Positions 15,718 to 26,200 of a DNA stretch of 64,000 bases are shown piece after piece. Positions within the stretch are counted from its first letter, which is position 1. Each line of letters begins with the position of its first letter. Location: assembly GCA_002392745.1 (NCBI GenBank), contig DGHR01000003.1, positions 214,963 through 278,962 on the forward strand, in the 5' to 3' direction. The notes under the pieces were generated by a model that did not search any database, had not been told where the DNA came from, and was given only the letters and a program-made list of their open reading frames with translations. Made by a program: the position numbers and the translations under genes. This DNA is from Bacteroidales bacterium UBA3843. Lineage in GTDB: Bacteria; Bacteroidota; Bacteroidia; Bacteroidales; Paludibacteraceae.

Positions 15718-17985
15718 ATGCAGAAGAGTGAGTTTACACCGGAAGAAGAAGCGATGATTCAGCGCGAGTTTGACGCGTTGCTGGCTGATTATGCGGCGAC
15801 CCCGCATCGTCAGAAAGTGGAGCTGATTACCCATGCCTTCAATTTCGCCAACAAAGCCCATTACGGAGTCCGGCGCCTGAGCGGCGAGCCGTACATATTG
15901 CACCCCATTGCGGTGGCACGTATATGCGTGAGGGAAATCGGTCTCGGCAGCACCAGCATCTGCTCCGCATTGCTGCATGATGTGGTGGAAGACACCGACT
16001 ATACGGTAGAAGATATCGCCGGGCTGTTCGGAGACAAGATTGCCCAGATAGTGAGCGGGCTGACCAAGATTAGCGGAGGCGTGTTCGGAGACCAGGCCAG
16101 CGAGCAGGCGGAGAACTTCCGGAAACTGCTGCTCACCATCAGCGACGATATCCGCGTGGTGTTAATCAAGATTGCGGACCGACTGCATAATATGCGCACG
16201 CTCGGCGCGCAGCCGAAAGACAAACAATATAAGATTGCCGGCGAGACACAGTATATCTATGCGCCTCTGGCCCACCGCCTGGGTCTGTTCCCCATCAAGA
16301 CGGAGCTGGAGGATCTGAGTTTCAAATACGAACATCCCGAACAGTGGCAGGAAATCCACGACAAACTGGAGCTGGTCCGCGGACGGCAGTTGGAGAGTTT
16401 CGAATCATTCGCCAAACCTATACGCGCGCGTCTGGAAAGCATGGGATACAATTTCACGCTGAAAGCGCGCATCAAATCGGTCTACTCGATTTGGAAGAAG
16501 ATGGTCAAACAGCAGGTGGCATTTGAAGATGTGTACGACCTGCTGGCGGTACGTATTGTGTTCACGCCGAACGAATCGATGAGCGAGAAGGACCAGTGCT
16601 GGATGATTTATTCGGCCATCACTGAAATCTACCGCCCCCACCCCGAACGTATCCGGGACTGGATTTCCACGCCGAAAGCCAACGGATACGAAGCGCTGCA
16701 TGTGACCGTCATGGGGACCAACGGCGAATGGGTGGAGGTCCAGATCCGTACGGACAGGATGAACGAGATAGCGGAACGCGGACTCGCGGCGCACTGGAAA
16801 TACAAGACCGGTGAAAACGACGATTCCGAATTGGACAAATGGCTCCGTGAAATCAAAGAGATACTGTCCCACCCGGAGAAGGACGCCATGGAATTTCTGG
16901 GCACCTTCAAACTGAACCTCTTCGCGCAAGAGGTGTTCGTCTTTACCCCGAAGGGAGAAATCAAAACGATGCCGCTGGGTTCCACGGCGCTGGATTTTGC
17001 GTTCTTGCTCCATTCGGAGCTGGGCGAACACTGCATCGGGGCGAAAGTCAACCACTCGCTGGTGCCCCTGTCCTACAAACTGAAAGGCGGTGACCAGGTG
17101 GAAGTGCTGACCTCAAACAGCCAGCACCCGCAGCCGGAATGGCTGGATATGGTCACTACGGCTAAAGCGAAGAACGGCCTGATTCAATATTTCCGCAGGG
17201 AAGAACGCAAATATACCCGCCACGGCGAGCGTCTGGTACACGACGCTATTGCCATGGACAAAGACCTGGCGGAAAACGCGGATATGGCTTTGGCACGATT
17301 GTTGAACCACTATGGTATCAGCCAACCGGGCGAACTGTACGCACAGGTGGGGCAAGGCATCATCCGGCTCGACAACCTGCACGATATCGTTTTCCCGAGA
17401 CGAAGCCTGCTGTCGCGTCTGCCGTTTATCGGCGGAAAAAGCGAAAAGAACGATACACAGACTGCCGGCAGCACTCTCCCAGAAGAGGCGAAAAACGAGA
17501 AAAACGAGAAAAACAAGGGGAAGAAAAAAGAAAAGGCTATCGTACTGACGGACGAGAACCTGGGCAGAGAATACCTGCTGAGCCATTGCTGCCACCCTAT
17601 TCCGGGAGACGAAGTGCTGGGATATCAGGACGAAAGCGGGAAAATGCACATCCATAAGATTGACTGTCCGGAGGCCAACCTGCTCAAAGCGAGCTACGGC
17701 AAACGCATCTATTCCGCTACATGGAACACCCACCGTGTCCAGTCGTTCGTCGAGACAATAGAGCTGAAGGGAATCGACAAATTCGGTGTGTTTATCCAGG
17801 TGCTGCAGACTATCACTACGGATTTCCACATCAACATGCGCTCCATCAATGTCAGCAGCGACGACGGGATTTTCAAGGGTACGATGGAGATTTACGTGTA
17901 CGACCGCACGGAACTGGACGAACTGTTGAAGGCGATTCGCAAGATCGAGGATATCAAAGAGGTCCGGCGTATCAGTGACATGTGA
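15718..17985 (+). CDS. relA: Bifunctional (p)ppGpp synthetase/hydrolase (RelA/SpoT long RSH)
   Basis: 755 residues with the standard long-RSH order. The HD hydrolase domain has YILHPIAVARI, the catalytic HDVVEDTDYT and ADRLHNMRTL, so it should degrade (p)ppGpp. The synthetase domain has RIKSVYSIWKKM, YDLLAVRIVF, TPKANGYEALHVTVMG and VEVQIRTDRMNEIAERG. Then come TGS (VFVFTPKGEIKTMPLGSTALDFAF), the zinc-finger/RIS region (SHCCHPIPGDEVLGY) and an ACT domain. A Lys/Glu-rich insert of about 40 residues (KNEKNEKNKGKKKEK, near 595-610) separates TGS/helical and RIS parts. It is the housekeeping stringent-response enzyme, distinct from the split pair at 51.4-53.9 kb. Confidence 0.96.
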   Translation: MQKSEFTPEEEAMIQREFDALLADYAATPHRQKVELITHAFNFANKAHYGVRRLSGEPYILHPIAVARICVREIGLGSTSICSALLHDVVEDTDYTVEDIAGLFGDKIAQIVSGLTKISGGVFGDQASEQAENFRKLLLTISDDIRVVLIKIADRLHNMRTLGAQPKDKQYKIAGETQYIYAPLAHRLGLFPIKTELEDLSFKYEHPEQWQEIHDKLELVRGRQLESFESFAKPIRARLESMGYNFTLKARIKSVYSIWKKMVKQQVAFEDVYDLLAVRIVFTPNESMSEKDQCWMIYSAITEIYRPHPERIRDWISTPKANGYEALHVTVMGTNGEWVEVQIRTDRMNEIAERGLAAHWKYKTGENDDSELDKWLREIKEILSHPEKDAMEFLGTFKLNLFAQEVFVFTPKGEIKTMPLGSTALDFAFLLHSELGEHCIGAKVNHSLVPLSYKLKGGDQVEVLTSNSQHPQPEWLDMVTTAKAKNGLIQYFRREERKYTRHGERLVHDAIAMDKDLAENADMALARLLNHYGISQPGELYAQVGQGIIRLDNLHDIVFPRRSLLSRLPFIGGKSEKNDTQTAGSTLPEEAKNEKNEKNKGKKKEKAIVLTDENLGREYLLSHCCHPIPGDEVLGYQDESGKMHIHKIDCPEANLLKASYGKRIYSATWNTHRVQSFVETIELKGIDKFGVFIQVLQTITTDFHINMRSINVSSDDGIFKGTMEIYVYDRTELDELLKAIRKIEDIKEVRRISDM

Positions 17986-18041
17986 CCGGCAGACGGCAAT
18001 CCGTGATTCGGAATTTGCAACATACTAAAAACAAACTATAT

Positions 18042-19127
18042 ATGACGATGAAAAAGATTTTTAGCACTCTCTGCATGGCTCTGATGGCAGTAGCCATGAT
18101 GGGCCAACAGGCAGTAATCACATTTGAGAAGACGGAGCATGATTTCGGCAAGATCAACGAGGCAGATGGCCGTGTATCGACCGTCTTCACGTTCAAGAAC
18201 GAAGGAATGGCGCCATTGGTACTGAGTAATGTGCGCGCCAGCTGCGGATGCACCACCCCGACCTGGACCAAAGAGCCGGTTGAGCCGGGCCAGACGGGAA
18301 GTATCACCGTTACATATAATCCGAACGGCCGTCCCGGACGTTTCCAAAAGACAGTTACCATCACCTCCAACGCAACCGAGGCAACCAAACGGGTATATAT
18401 CAAGGGAGAAGTTATCCCGAAGCAAGCCAAGCCGGTCAACCGCTACACCATCAGCGTGGGCGCGCTCAATATGAAGAGCAAGACACTGGATCTGGGCGAA
18501 CTGAAGAAAGGCGAGACCAGAAGCGGCGAACTGGAATATGCCAACCAGACTGCTGAGGAGCACCAGGTGGAACTGGCGGTAAACAGCGCGGACGCTTATC
18601 TCATAAACACCGTCACACTGGAAAAACCGAAAGCCAACGAAGTCGGCAAGTTTGTGTTTGCCATTGATACGAAAAACACCAAACTGTACGGCCCGGTAGA
18701 GGCTTACGCTTATGTAGTAGTGGACGGCAAGAAAGATATCAGCGAAGCCTACAAACTGACCATCAAAGCCAATATCGTAGAGGACTTCAGCAGCCTGACT
18801 ACCGAGCAGAAACAACTATCGCCTATCATGGAGTTGCCGGCAGAGTTCAACGCAGGAAAAGTAGTCAGCGGCAAGACCCTGAAGTTCTCCTTCCCAATCA
18901 AGAACAGCGGTGTTAATCCTCTAGAGGTACGCCGCGCTTATGCAGCCGACAAAGCACTCTACGTAAAACAGCCGAAAGCCGTCAAGTCCGGCAAGAAAGG
19001 TGCCATCACCGTAGAGATCAACACCAAGGGACTGCAACCCGGCAACTACAGCCGCGAGATTACGGTCATCACCAATGACTATGCCAACCCTGTTAAACGT
19101 GTGAAGATCAACTTTGTTGTTGAGTAA
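18042..19127 (+). CDS. Exported DUF1573 protein, two tandem ASPM/immunoglobulin-like domains
   Basis: 361 residues. Signal peptide MTMKKIFSTLCMALMAVAMMG. The first domain is a clear DUF1573 repeat (FEKTEHDFGKINEADGRVSTVFTFKNEG, SCGCTTPTWTKEPVEPGQTGSITVTYNPNGRPG in pieces, VTITSN), and the last part repeats the pattern (PAEFNAGKVVSGKTLKFSFPIKNSG-like ... GAITVEINTKGLQPG). These are periplasmic or surface Ig-like folds common in Bacteroidota, of unknown role. The start at 18042 follows a 56-base gap after relA; its TAA overlaps the next ATG (TAATG), so it is translationally coupled to meaB. Confidence 0.85.
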   Translation: MTMKKIFSTLCMALMAVAMMGQQAVITFEKTEHDFGKINEADGRVSTVFTFKNEGMAPLVLSNVRASCGCTTPTWTKEPVEPGQTGSITVTYNPNGRPGRFQKTVTITSNATEATKRVYIKGEVIPKQAKPVNRYTISVGALNMKSKTLDLGELKKGETRSGELEYANQTAEEHQVELAVNSADAYLINTVTLEKPKANEVGKFVFAIDTKNTKLYGPVEAYAYVVVDGKKDISEAYKLTIKANIVEDFSSLTTEQKQLSPIMELPAEFNAGKVVSGKTLKFSFPIKNSGVNPLEVRRAYAADKALYVKQPKAVKSGKKGAITVEINTKGLQPGNYSREITVITNDYANPVKRVKINFVVE

Positions 19128-20224
19128 TGATAGACCATCCGGAAAATAGTGCCGAATACAAAGGGTTGACCGTCAATGCCGGCGTTCAGAACCTGCCGAG
19201 TGTTAACCCGTATGCTACGTTCCGACGCAAGAAAACCGTGCTGAGTCCCGAGGAGTATTTCCAGGGGATTCGGCGCGGCGATATGACGGTCTTGAGCCAG
19301 GCGGTCACACTGGTGGAAAGCAACCTGATGGCGGACCAGGCCATTGCCCAGAAAGTGATAGAGATGTGCCTGCCCTACGCGGGACAATCCATCCGCGTGG
19401 GTATCACGGGTGTCCCGGGAGCCGGCAAATCGACTTTCATCGAGGCATTGGGAAGCGAACTCTGCGACCACGGCAAGAAACTCGCCGTCCTCGCCATCGA
19501 CCCCTCTTCGGAACGCAGCAAAGGTTCGATCCTGGGAGACAAGACCCGTATGAACGAGCTATCCGTCAAGTCGAACGCATTCATCCGCCCCAGCCCGTCT
19601 GCCGGCAGCCTGGGAGGTGTGGCACGCAAGACCCGTGAGACGATTGTGCTGTGCGAGGCAGCCGGTTTTGACACGATTCTGCTGGAGACAGTCGGTGTTG
19701 GTCAGTCCGAGACAGCCGCCCACTCGATGGTGGACTATTTCCTGCTGCTGCAGGTGACCGGAACAGGAGACGAACTGCAGGGCATCAAACGCGGCATCAT
19801 GGAGATGGCGGACGGTATCGCAATCAACAAATGCGACGGAAATAATATTGAACGTGCGCGCGCCGCGCGTGTGAGTTTCAAGAACGCCCTCGCGCTCTTC
19901 CCGCCTCCACAGTCAGGATGGAAACCGGACGCTATATGCTGCTCGTCTATTGACCATAGCGGCGTGATGGAGGTATGGAAAAACGTGGAGGAATACATCG
20001 AGTTCACCAAAAAGAACGGTTATTTCGAGCGGCACCGTACCGAACAAGCCAAGTACTGGATGTACGAGACTATCAACCAGGCACTCCTGGACGGATTCTA
20101 CAAAAACGAGACGATGGAACACCGGATAGAAGTAGCCGAACGACAAGTGCTGAACAACGAGATAAGCAGTTTTGTGGCAGCACACAACCTATTGACAGAA
20201 TATGGCCGAAAACAGCAAAAATAA
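19127..20224 (+). CDS. meaB: Methylmalonyl-CoA mutase-associated GTPase MeaB
   Basis: 365-residue G3E-type GTPase that guards adenosylcobalamin loading of methylmalonyl-CoA mutase. Walker A is GVPGAGKST (about residues 90-98); LAVLAIDPSSERSKGSILGD is the family signature, followed by ETVGVGQSE and the base-specificity NKCD. The mutase genes are not in this window. The start overlaps the stop of the DUF1573 gene by one base, and its 3' end overlaps dnaB by 23 bases, so the three genes are tightly packed. Confidence 0.94.
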   Translation: MIDHPENSAEYKGLTVNAGVQNLPSVNPYATFRRKKTVLSPEEYFQGIRRGDMTVLSQAVTLVESNLMADQAIAQKVIEMCLPYAGQSIRVGITGVPGAGKSTFIEALGSELCDHGKKLAVLAIDPSSERSKGSILGDKTRMNELSVKSNAFIRPSPSAGSLGGVARKTRETIVLCEAAGFDTILLETVGVGQSETAAHSMVDYFLLLQVTGTGDELQGIKRGIMEMADGIAINKCDGNNIERARAARVSFKNALALFPPPQSGWKPDAICCSSIDHSGVMEVWKNVEEYIEFTKKNGYFERHRTEQAKYWMYETINQALLDGFYKNETMEHRIEVAERQVLNNEISSFVAAHNLLTEYGRKQQK

Positions 20225-21731
20225 TTCCCGTAAACGCGCAGTTGCGCCCACTATCATCAAGGTGGGAGCCAACGAGATGGGCAAACTGCCGCCGCAGGCT
20301 CCGGAATTGGAAGACTCCGTATTGGGAGCGCTCATGATAGAGAAAGAGGCCTACGGAAGCGTAGCGGATTTGTTGCGCCCGGAGGTCTTCTACAAGGACC
20401 AGAACCGCGTGATCTTCGAGGCTATCCGCGCCTTGGCGAGCAAGGAGGAACCGATTGATACCATCACTGTGTGCGAGAAACTGCGCAGTATGGGTACCCT
20501 CGCTCAGGCGGGAGGTGCTACCTACGTGGCGGACCTGACGCGGCGTGTCGCCTCCACGGCACACCTGCGCTATCACGCGCAAATCATCGCCCAGAAAGCT
20601 ACCGCGCGGGACCTGATTGCCTTGGCGGCGCAAATCGAGGAGAAAGGCTTCGACGAGACCCAGGATGTAGAGGAACTGATGCAGGAGGCGGAAGCCGGTA
20701 TCTTCGAAATTTCCCAACGCTCGCAGAAACGCGACGTGACACAAATAGACCCGGTGATAGAGGAGGCTTTCGCGCGCATGGACAAGGCGGCGAAAAACGA
20801 CGGCTCTATTTCCGGTATCGCGTCCGGATTTACCGCATTGGACAAGATTACATCCGGATGGCAGTCGCCCGACCTGATTATCATTGCCGCGCGTCCGGCG
20901 ATGGGTAAAACAGCCTTCGTGCTGTCAATGGCGAAAAACATGGCAATCGACCAGCGCATACCCGTTGCCATCTTCTCGCTGGAGATGTCCAACGTGCAGC
21001 TGATGAACCGTCTGTTCATGAACGTATGCGAGATAGAGGGTGACAAGATCAAGACGGGCAAGATGAAACCGGACGAGCGCAAACAGATGAATATCAAGGT
21101 GAATGTGATGAAGGGAGCGCCGCTGTACATGGACGACACCCCTTCCCTCTCCATCTTCGAACTGCGCTCGAAGGCCCGCAAACTGGTGCGGGAGCATGGT
21201 ATCCGGCTCATCATCATCGACTACCTCCAGCTGATGAACGCACAGGGCTCCAGCTTCGGCAGCCGCGAGCAAGAGGTGTCAATCATATCACGCAGTCTGA
21301 AAGCATTGGCCAAGGAACTGGATATACCTATCATTGCGCTTTCCCAGCTGAACCGCGGCGTGGAGAGCCGCCAGGGTATCGAGGGCAAGACACCGCAGTT
21401 GAGCGACTTGCGCGAATCCGGAGCCATTGAACAGGACGCAGATATGGTATGCTTTATCCACAGACCGGAATACTACCATCTGTACAACGACGACAAGACC
21501 GGAAAAGACCTGCGGGGACTGGCGCAAATCATTGTGGCAAAGCATCGTAACGGTGCTACCGACTCTATCTGGCTCAGATTCCGCGGAAAATATGCAAAAT
21601 TCCAAAACGAAGACGAGGGCTACGATCCCGATGAATACAACTCACTGGCTGCCGCTCCCATGGAGAACAGCGTCTCTATCCCGTCCAGCATGAACAACTC
21701 GATGGGAGAGAGTCTCGTACAGCCCTTCTAA
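20202..21731 (+). CDS. dnaB: Replicative DNA helicase DnaB
   Basis: 509-residue hexameric helicase of the replication fork. The N-terminal domain (LPPQAPELEDSVLGALMIEK) leads to a linker helix and the RecA-like motor: Walker A ARPAMGKTAFVLS, ASGFTALDKITSGWQ just before it, Walker B RLIIIDYLQLM, and SQLNRGVESR (arginine finger region). Length is normal for Bacteroidota. The first 23 bases overlap meaB in another frame; the MAENSKNN start gives the usual spacing to the conserved LPPQA block. Confidence 0.97.
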   Translation: MAENSKNNSRKRAVAPTIIKVGANEMGKLPPQAPELEDSVLGALMIEKEAYGSVADLLRPEVFYKDQNRVIFEAIRALASKEEPIDTITVCEKLRSMGTLAQAGGATYVADLTRRVASTAHLRYHAQIIAQKATARDLIALAAQIEEKGFDETQDVEELMQEAEAGIFEISQRSQKRDVTQIDPVIEEAFARMDKAAKNDGSISGIASGFTALDKITSGWQSPDLIIIAARPAMGKTAFVLSMAKNMAIDQRIPVAIFSLEMSNVQLMNRLFMNVCEIEGDKIKTGKMKPDERKQMNIKVNVMKGAPLYMDDTPSLSIFELRSKARKLVREHGIRLIIIDYLQLMNAQGSSFGSREQEVSIISRSLKALAKELDIPIIALSQLNRGVESRQGIEGKTPQLSDLRESGAIEQDADMVCFIHRPEYYHLYNDDKTGKDLRGLAQIIVAKHRNGATDSIWLRFRGKYAKFQNEDEGYDPDEYNSLAAAPMENSVSIPSSMNNSMGESLVQPF

Positions 21732-21767
21732 CACCAACGCAATCAATAAAACAATCATTTCTATTAT

Positions 21768-23165
21768 ATGCAAAGAACAGTAATCATAGACGCTCTTAAA
21801 CGCACGGATTTCGGTAGCGAAATCAACGTGAGAGGCTGGGTGCGTAGCCGACGGGGAAACAAGCAGATTTCCTTTATTGCACTCAACGACGGCTCCACCA
21901 TTCGCAATATTCAGATTGTTGCGGACCTCGATAAATTCAGCGAAGAGCAACTGAAACCCGTTACCACCGGAGCCTGCATCTCTGCTACAGGCATACTCGT
22001 AGAGAGCCAGGGAGCCGGACAAGCCGTAGAGATACAGCTGCGCGAATTGGAAGTGTACGGCACTGCCGATCCGGAGAAATATCCCCTGCAGAAAAAAGGC
22101 TTGTCCATGGAATACCTGCGGACCATCGCGCACTTGAGACCGCGTACCAACACCTTCGGAGCCGTATTCCGCATCCGTCACAACATGGCTATGGCTATCC
22201 ATACCTATTTCCATGAGCACGGATATTTCTATTTCCATACACCGCTTATCACAGCCAGCGACTGCGAGGGAGCCGGACAGATGTTCCAGGTCACGACCAA
22301 AAACCTCTATAATCTGAAAAAGACCGAGGACGGACAGATTGACTACAGCGACGATTTCTTCGGCAAGATGACCGCATTGACGGTGAGCGGACAGCTGGAA
22401 GGCGAGCTGGGAGCCATGGCGTTGGGCAAGATTTATACATTCGGTCCCACGTTCCGGGCCGAGAACAGCAATACACCGCGGCACTTGGCGGAATTCTGGA
22501 TGATTGAACCGGAAATAGCGTTTATCCAGAAGGACGAACTGATGGACCTGGAGGAGGATTTCATCAAATACTGCGTCCGCTGGGCGTTGGAGCATTGCCA
22601 GGACGATTTGGAATTCCTGAACCAATATGTAGACAAAGGCCTGATTGACCGTCTCAAATCCGTCATCGATACCGAATTCGTGCGGCTGGAATATACAGAG
22701 GGTATTCGCATTCTCCAGGAGGCCGTGAAGAACGGCAAGAAATTCGAGTTCCCGTGCAACTGGGGCGATGACCTCAGCTCCGAGCACGAGCGTTTCCTCG
22801 TAGAGGAACACTTCGGAAAACCGGTTATCATGACGGACTATCCGAAAGACATCAAGGCGTTCTATATGAAAATGAACGCCGACGGCAAGACCGTACAGGG
22901 TACGGATGTGCTGTTCCCGCAAATCGGAGAAATCATCGGCGGCTCTGTCCGCGAGGAGAATCTGGACAAACTGAACGACGAAATCGAACGGCGCCATATT
23001 CCGATGAAGGACATGTGGTGGTATCTGGATACACGCCGTTTCGGCGCGGCTCCGCATGCCGGATTCGGACTCGGATTCGAGCGACTCATGCTGTTTGTCA
23101 CCGGTATGCAGAATATCAGGGACGTCATCCCCTTCCCGCGTACACCGAAAACGGCAGAATTTTAA
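21768..23165 (+). CDS. asnS: Asparaginyl-tRNA synthetase
   Basis: 465-residue class IIb enzyme charging tRNA-Asn. The N-terminal OB-fold anticodon domain (VRGWVRSRRGNKQISFIALND) is followed by class II motif 1 (around RIRHNMAMAIHTYFHEHGY), the AsnRS-type motif 2 (FGPTFRAENSNTPRHLAEF) and motif 3 (GFGLGFERLMLFVTG). The NTPRHLAEFWMIEPE sequence and FPRTP near the end separate it from AspRS. It starts 36 bases after dnaB. Confidence 0.97.
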   Translation: MQRTVIIDALKRTDFGSEINVRGWVRSRRGNKQISFIALNDGSTIRNIQIVADLDKFSEEQLKPVTTGACISATGILVESQGAGQAVEIQLRELEVYGTADPEKYPLQKKGLSMEYLRTIAHLRPRTNTFGAVFRIRHNMAMAIHTYFHEHGYFYFHTPLITASDCEGAGQMFQVTTKNLYNLKKTEDGQIDYSDDFFGKMTALTVSGQLEGELGAMALGKIYTFGPTFRAENSNTPRHLAEFWMIEPEIAFIQKDELMDLEEDFIKYCVRWALEHCQDDLEFLNQYVDKGLIDRLKSVIDTEFVRLEYTEGIRILQEAVKNGKKFEFPCNWGDDLSSEHERFLVEEHFGKPVIMTDYPKDIKAFYMKMNADGKTVQGTDVLFPQIGEIIGGSVREENLDKLNDEIERRHIPMKDMWWYLDTRRFGAAPHAGFGLGFERLMLFVTGMQNIRDVIPFPRTPKTAEF

Positions 23166-23209
23166 TCACGCTATTATAATTAACCATAAAAACACTAACA
23201 AACAATCGT

Positions 23210-26200
23210 ATGAAAAAAATCATTTCTCTGGTGTTTGCCTTGGCCGTAGCCTATGCCGCTATGGCGCAGACATCTCTCAGAGGCCGCGTTGTTGACCAGT
23301 CTACCCAGACCCCTGTGGTAGGCGCTAAGGTCACATTGGCCAATCAAAACATTGCTACGATGACAAATGCATCAGGCGAGTTCTCTCTACTCTACCTGAA
23401 CGCGACGGACGAAGAGGTCATCATTGAGGCAGAAGGCTACATTGCCGCTATCGAACTGATCCAGTTGCAGCAGAACGTGACAAACGAGATGAAGACAGTG
23501 GAGCTGCAACAGGACATCGTCTCGCAGACACAGGACGAGATCCTGCTGAACCTGACGGAAGAGGAGATGAGCGATGATGAAGGACGGTCGCAAGCCCAGG
23601 CTTCGTCCTCGTCCGCTTCTACCGATGTGTTCAATTCGACCGTCTCATTTGCCTGGTCCACAGCGCGTTACCGCAATCGTGGCTATGAGTCGAAAGCAGA
23701 GAGTTATTACATCGAAGGCCTGAATTTCAATTCTCAGGAGCGCGGCCAGTTCAACTATTCCGCAATGGGTGGTCTCAACGATGCCAGCCGCTACAAGGAT
23801 GTAATCAACCCTATCGAAGCCAACGCATTCACCTTCGGCGGACTCGGCCAGGCTACCAACTACATGATGGGAGCCACCCGCTATGCACAAGGATGGAAAG
23901 TGGGCGTTGCGGGTACCAACCGTAACTACAAGGCGCGTGTGAACGCTACGTACGCCAGCGGCGTGATGCCGAGCGGATGGGCGGTTATCGCACAGTTGGC
24001 GTACAGATTCTCGCCCTACATTGACAACAAGGGTATCATCGGCGAGGGTATCAAGTACTATTCCCTGGGCTATTTCCTGGCTGCAGAGAAGATCTGGGAC
24101 AACAGCCGTCTGAAACTGATTACCTTCGGTGCACCTACCGAACGCGGTCAGAACGCAGCGGTCACCCAGGAGGTGTACGACCTGACCGGCTCTATCTACT
24201 ACAACCCCTATTGGGGCTACCAGAACGGCAAGGTGCGCAACTCGCGTATCGTGAAATCGTTCGACCCGACGGTGGTTGCTGCTTATGAGATCAACCTGGA
24301 CGAACAGCAGAAACTGAAAGTCGCTGCCGGATACCACTATTCATGGTATTCCAACTCCGCACTCAATTTCTACAACGCTCCGGACCCGCGTCCGGATTAC
24401 TACCGCAACCTGCCTTCCGCTATGTGGGACGGCCAGATCGCCAACCCCTATTATGAGACATCCGGTACGCAACTGTTCGACGATGCCGGTAAGCACTATC
24501 CGTGGGGTATGTTCATCGGCGAGGACATGAACGGCCGCAGTCTGGGCTCGGGATTTGTTGCCGATGATGGCAACCTCGTAGGTCCGTCGGTCAACAGAGA
24601 CCAGTACAACGCGCTGGTGAACCTGTGGAAGAACCGTGACAACAAAACCACGCAGATTGATTGGGAAAACATCTATGCGTCCAACTTTGCCAACAATGTC
24701 AACAATCCGGACGGTTCGGCACGCTATATTCTGGAGCGCCGCCACAATGATATTCAGGAGGCGTCTGCATCCGTCAACTATGTCAACACCCAGTTCAACC
24801 ACCTGAAGATGACTGTCGGAGTGGAGGGCAAGTTCTCCCAGGGTATTCACTATAAGACGATTGATGACCTGCTGGGCGCCAACCAATGGATTGACGTGGA
24901 TGCGTTTGCCGACCGTGATATCAAGGAACTGGCTTCCAACAGCGGTTTCACCCAGGAGGACATCCAACTCGTGCGTATGAACGAGGTGCGTACCGGCTAC
25001 AGCGATATTATCCATGCAGACGGCCGCCGCTTCGGATACGACTACCGCATCAACATGGGCAACGCCAAGGCCTGGTTCCAGAACGAATGGTCATTCAACG
25101 AAGTGGACCTCTACTACGCACTCGCCTTCAATTACACCTCGATGCAGCGCTATACGAACATGCTCAACGGACGCGCATGGTATCTGACCAAGGTGGCGGA
25201 AGAGAAAACGGGCAGCGAGGCTTGGAAATACTATGGCAAGGCTTCCTACGATGCTGTCAAGGCCGCAGAGGCGGACGGCACTCTCAAATCGGGCAGCCGT
25301 ATCATGGGTGACGCTCACCACTTCCTGGATCCTGCTTTCAAACTGGGTGCCACCTACAAGATCAACGGACGTAACCGTTTGAAACTGAATGCGTTGGTCA
25401 AGACGGAAGCACCGCTCGCGCGCGATGCATATATCTCGCAGCGTGTACACGACCGCGTGGTGGAGAATATCTACACACACGACAAGGCCAAATCGCTGGG
25501 TGATTTCTATGCAGCCAGCCAGAAAGTGGCATCCGCCGACCTGACCTATGAGTTCAACTACCCCATCGTCCGCGGTCGTGTTACCGGTTTCTTCACCCAG
25601 ACTTGGAACGGCACGGAGCTGAACGGCTATTATGACGACGAGGCACGCACGTTTGTCAACCAGGCTATGACCGGTATCGACAAACGCTATATGGGTATCG
25701 AGGCAGCCGCTGCTGTCAAAATGGGTACCTACTTCACATTGACGGGTGCTGCCAGCGTGGGCGACTACCGCTACACCAGCGACGCCAACTCCGTCACTTC
25801 CGCTGAAAACGGAATGCCGATGACCCAGGACCTCTCTACCAAGGAACTGATCTTTGAGACCAGAGACAAAGTGCTGCTGAAGGGGCTCAAACTCTCTACC
25901 GGCCCGCAGGTCAACGCCAGCCTCAAACTGTCGTTCTTCCACCCGAAGATGTGGTTTGCCGACATCACGGTGAACTATCATGACTGGAACTATCTGTCTG
26001 TGGCTCCGAGCCGCCGTATGCAGGGGCTCTATACCGGTATCCGCACCGACGGTACGGCGGTCAACGGTTGGTATGGCGACACCTATGCCAACGCTGTTCA
26101 GACCACGGACAATCAGGAGCTGCGCGTCAGTGTGGACGATAACGGCAATGCGGTGTACGAAAACGCGGTGCTGGACGCCAATGGTGTTCCCGTGCTGAAA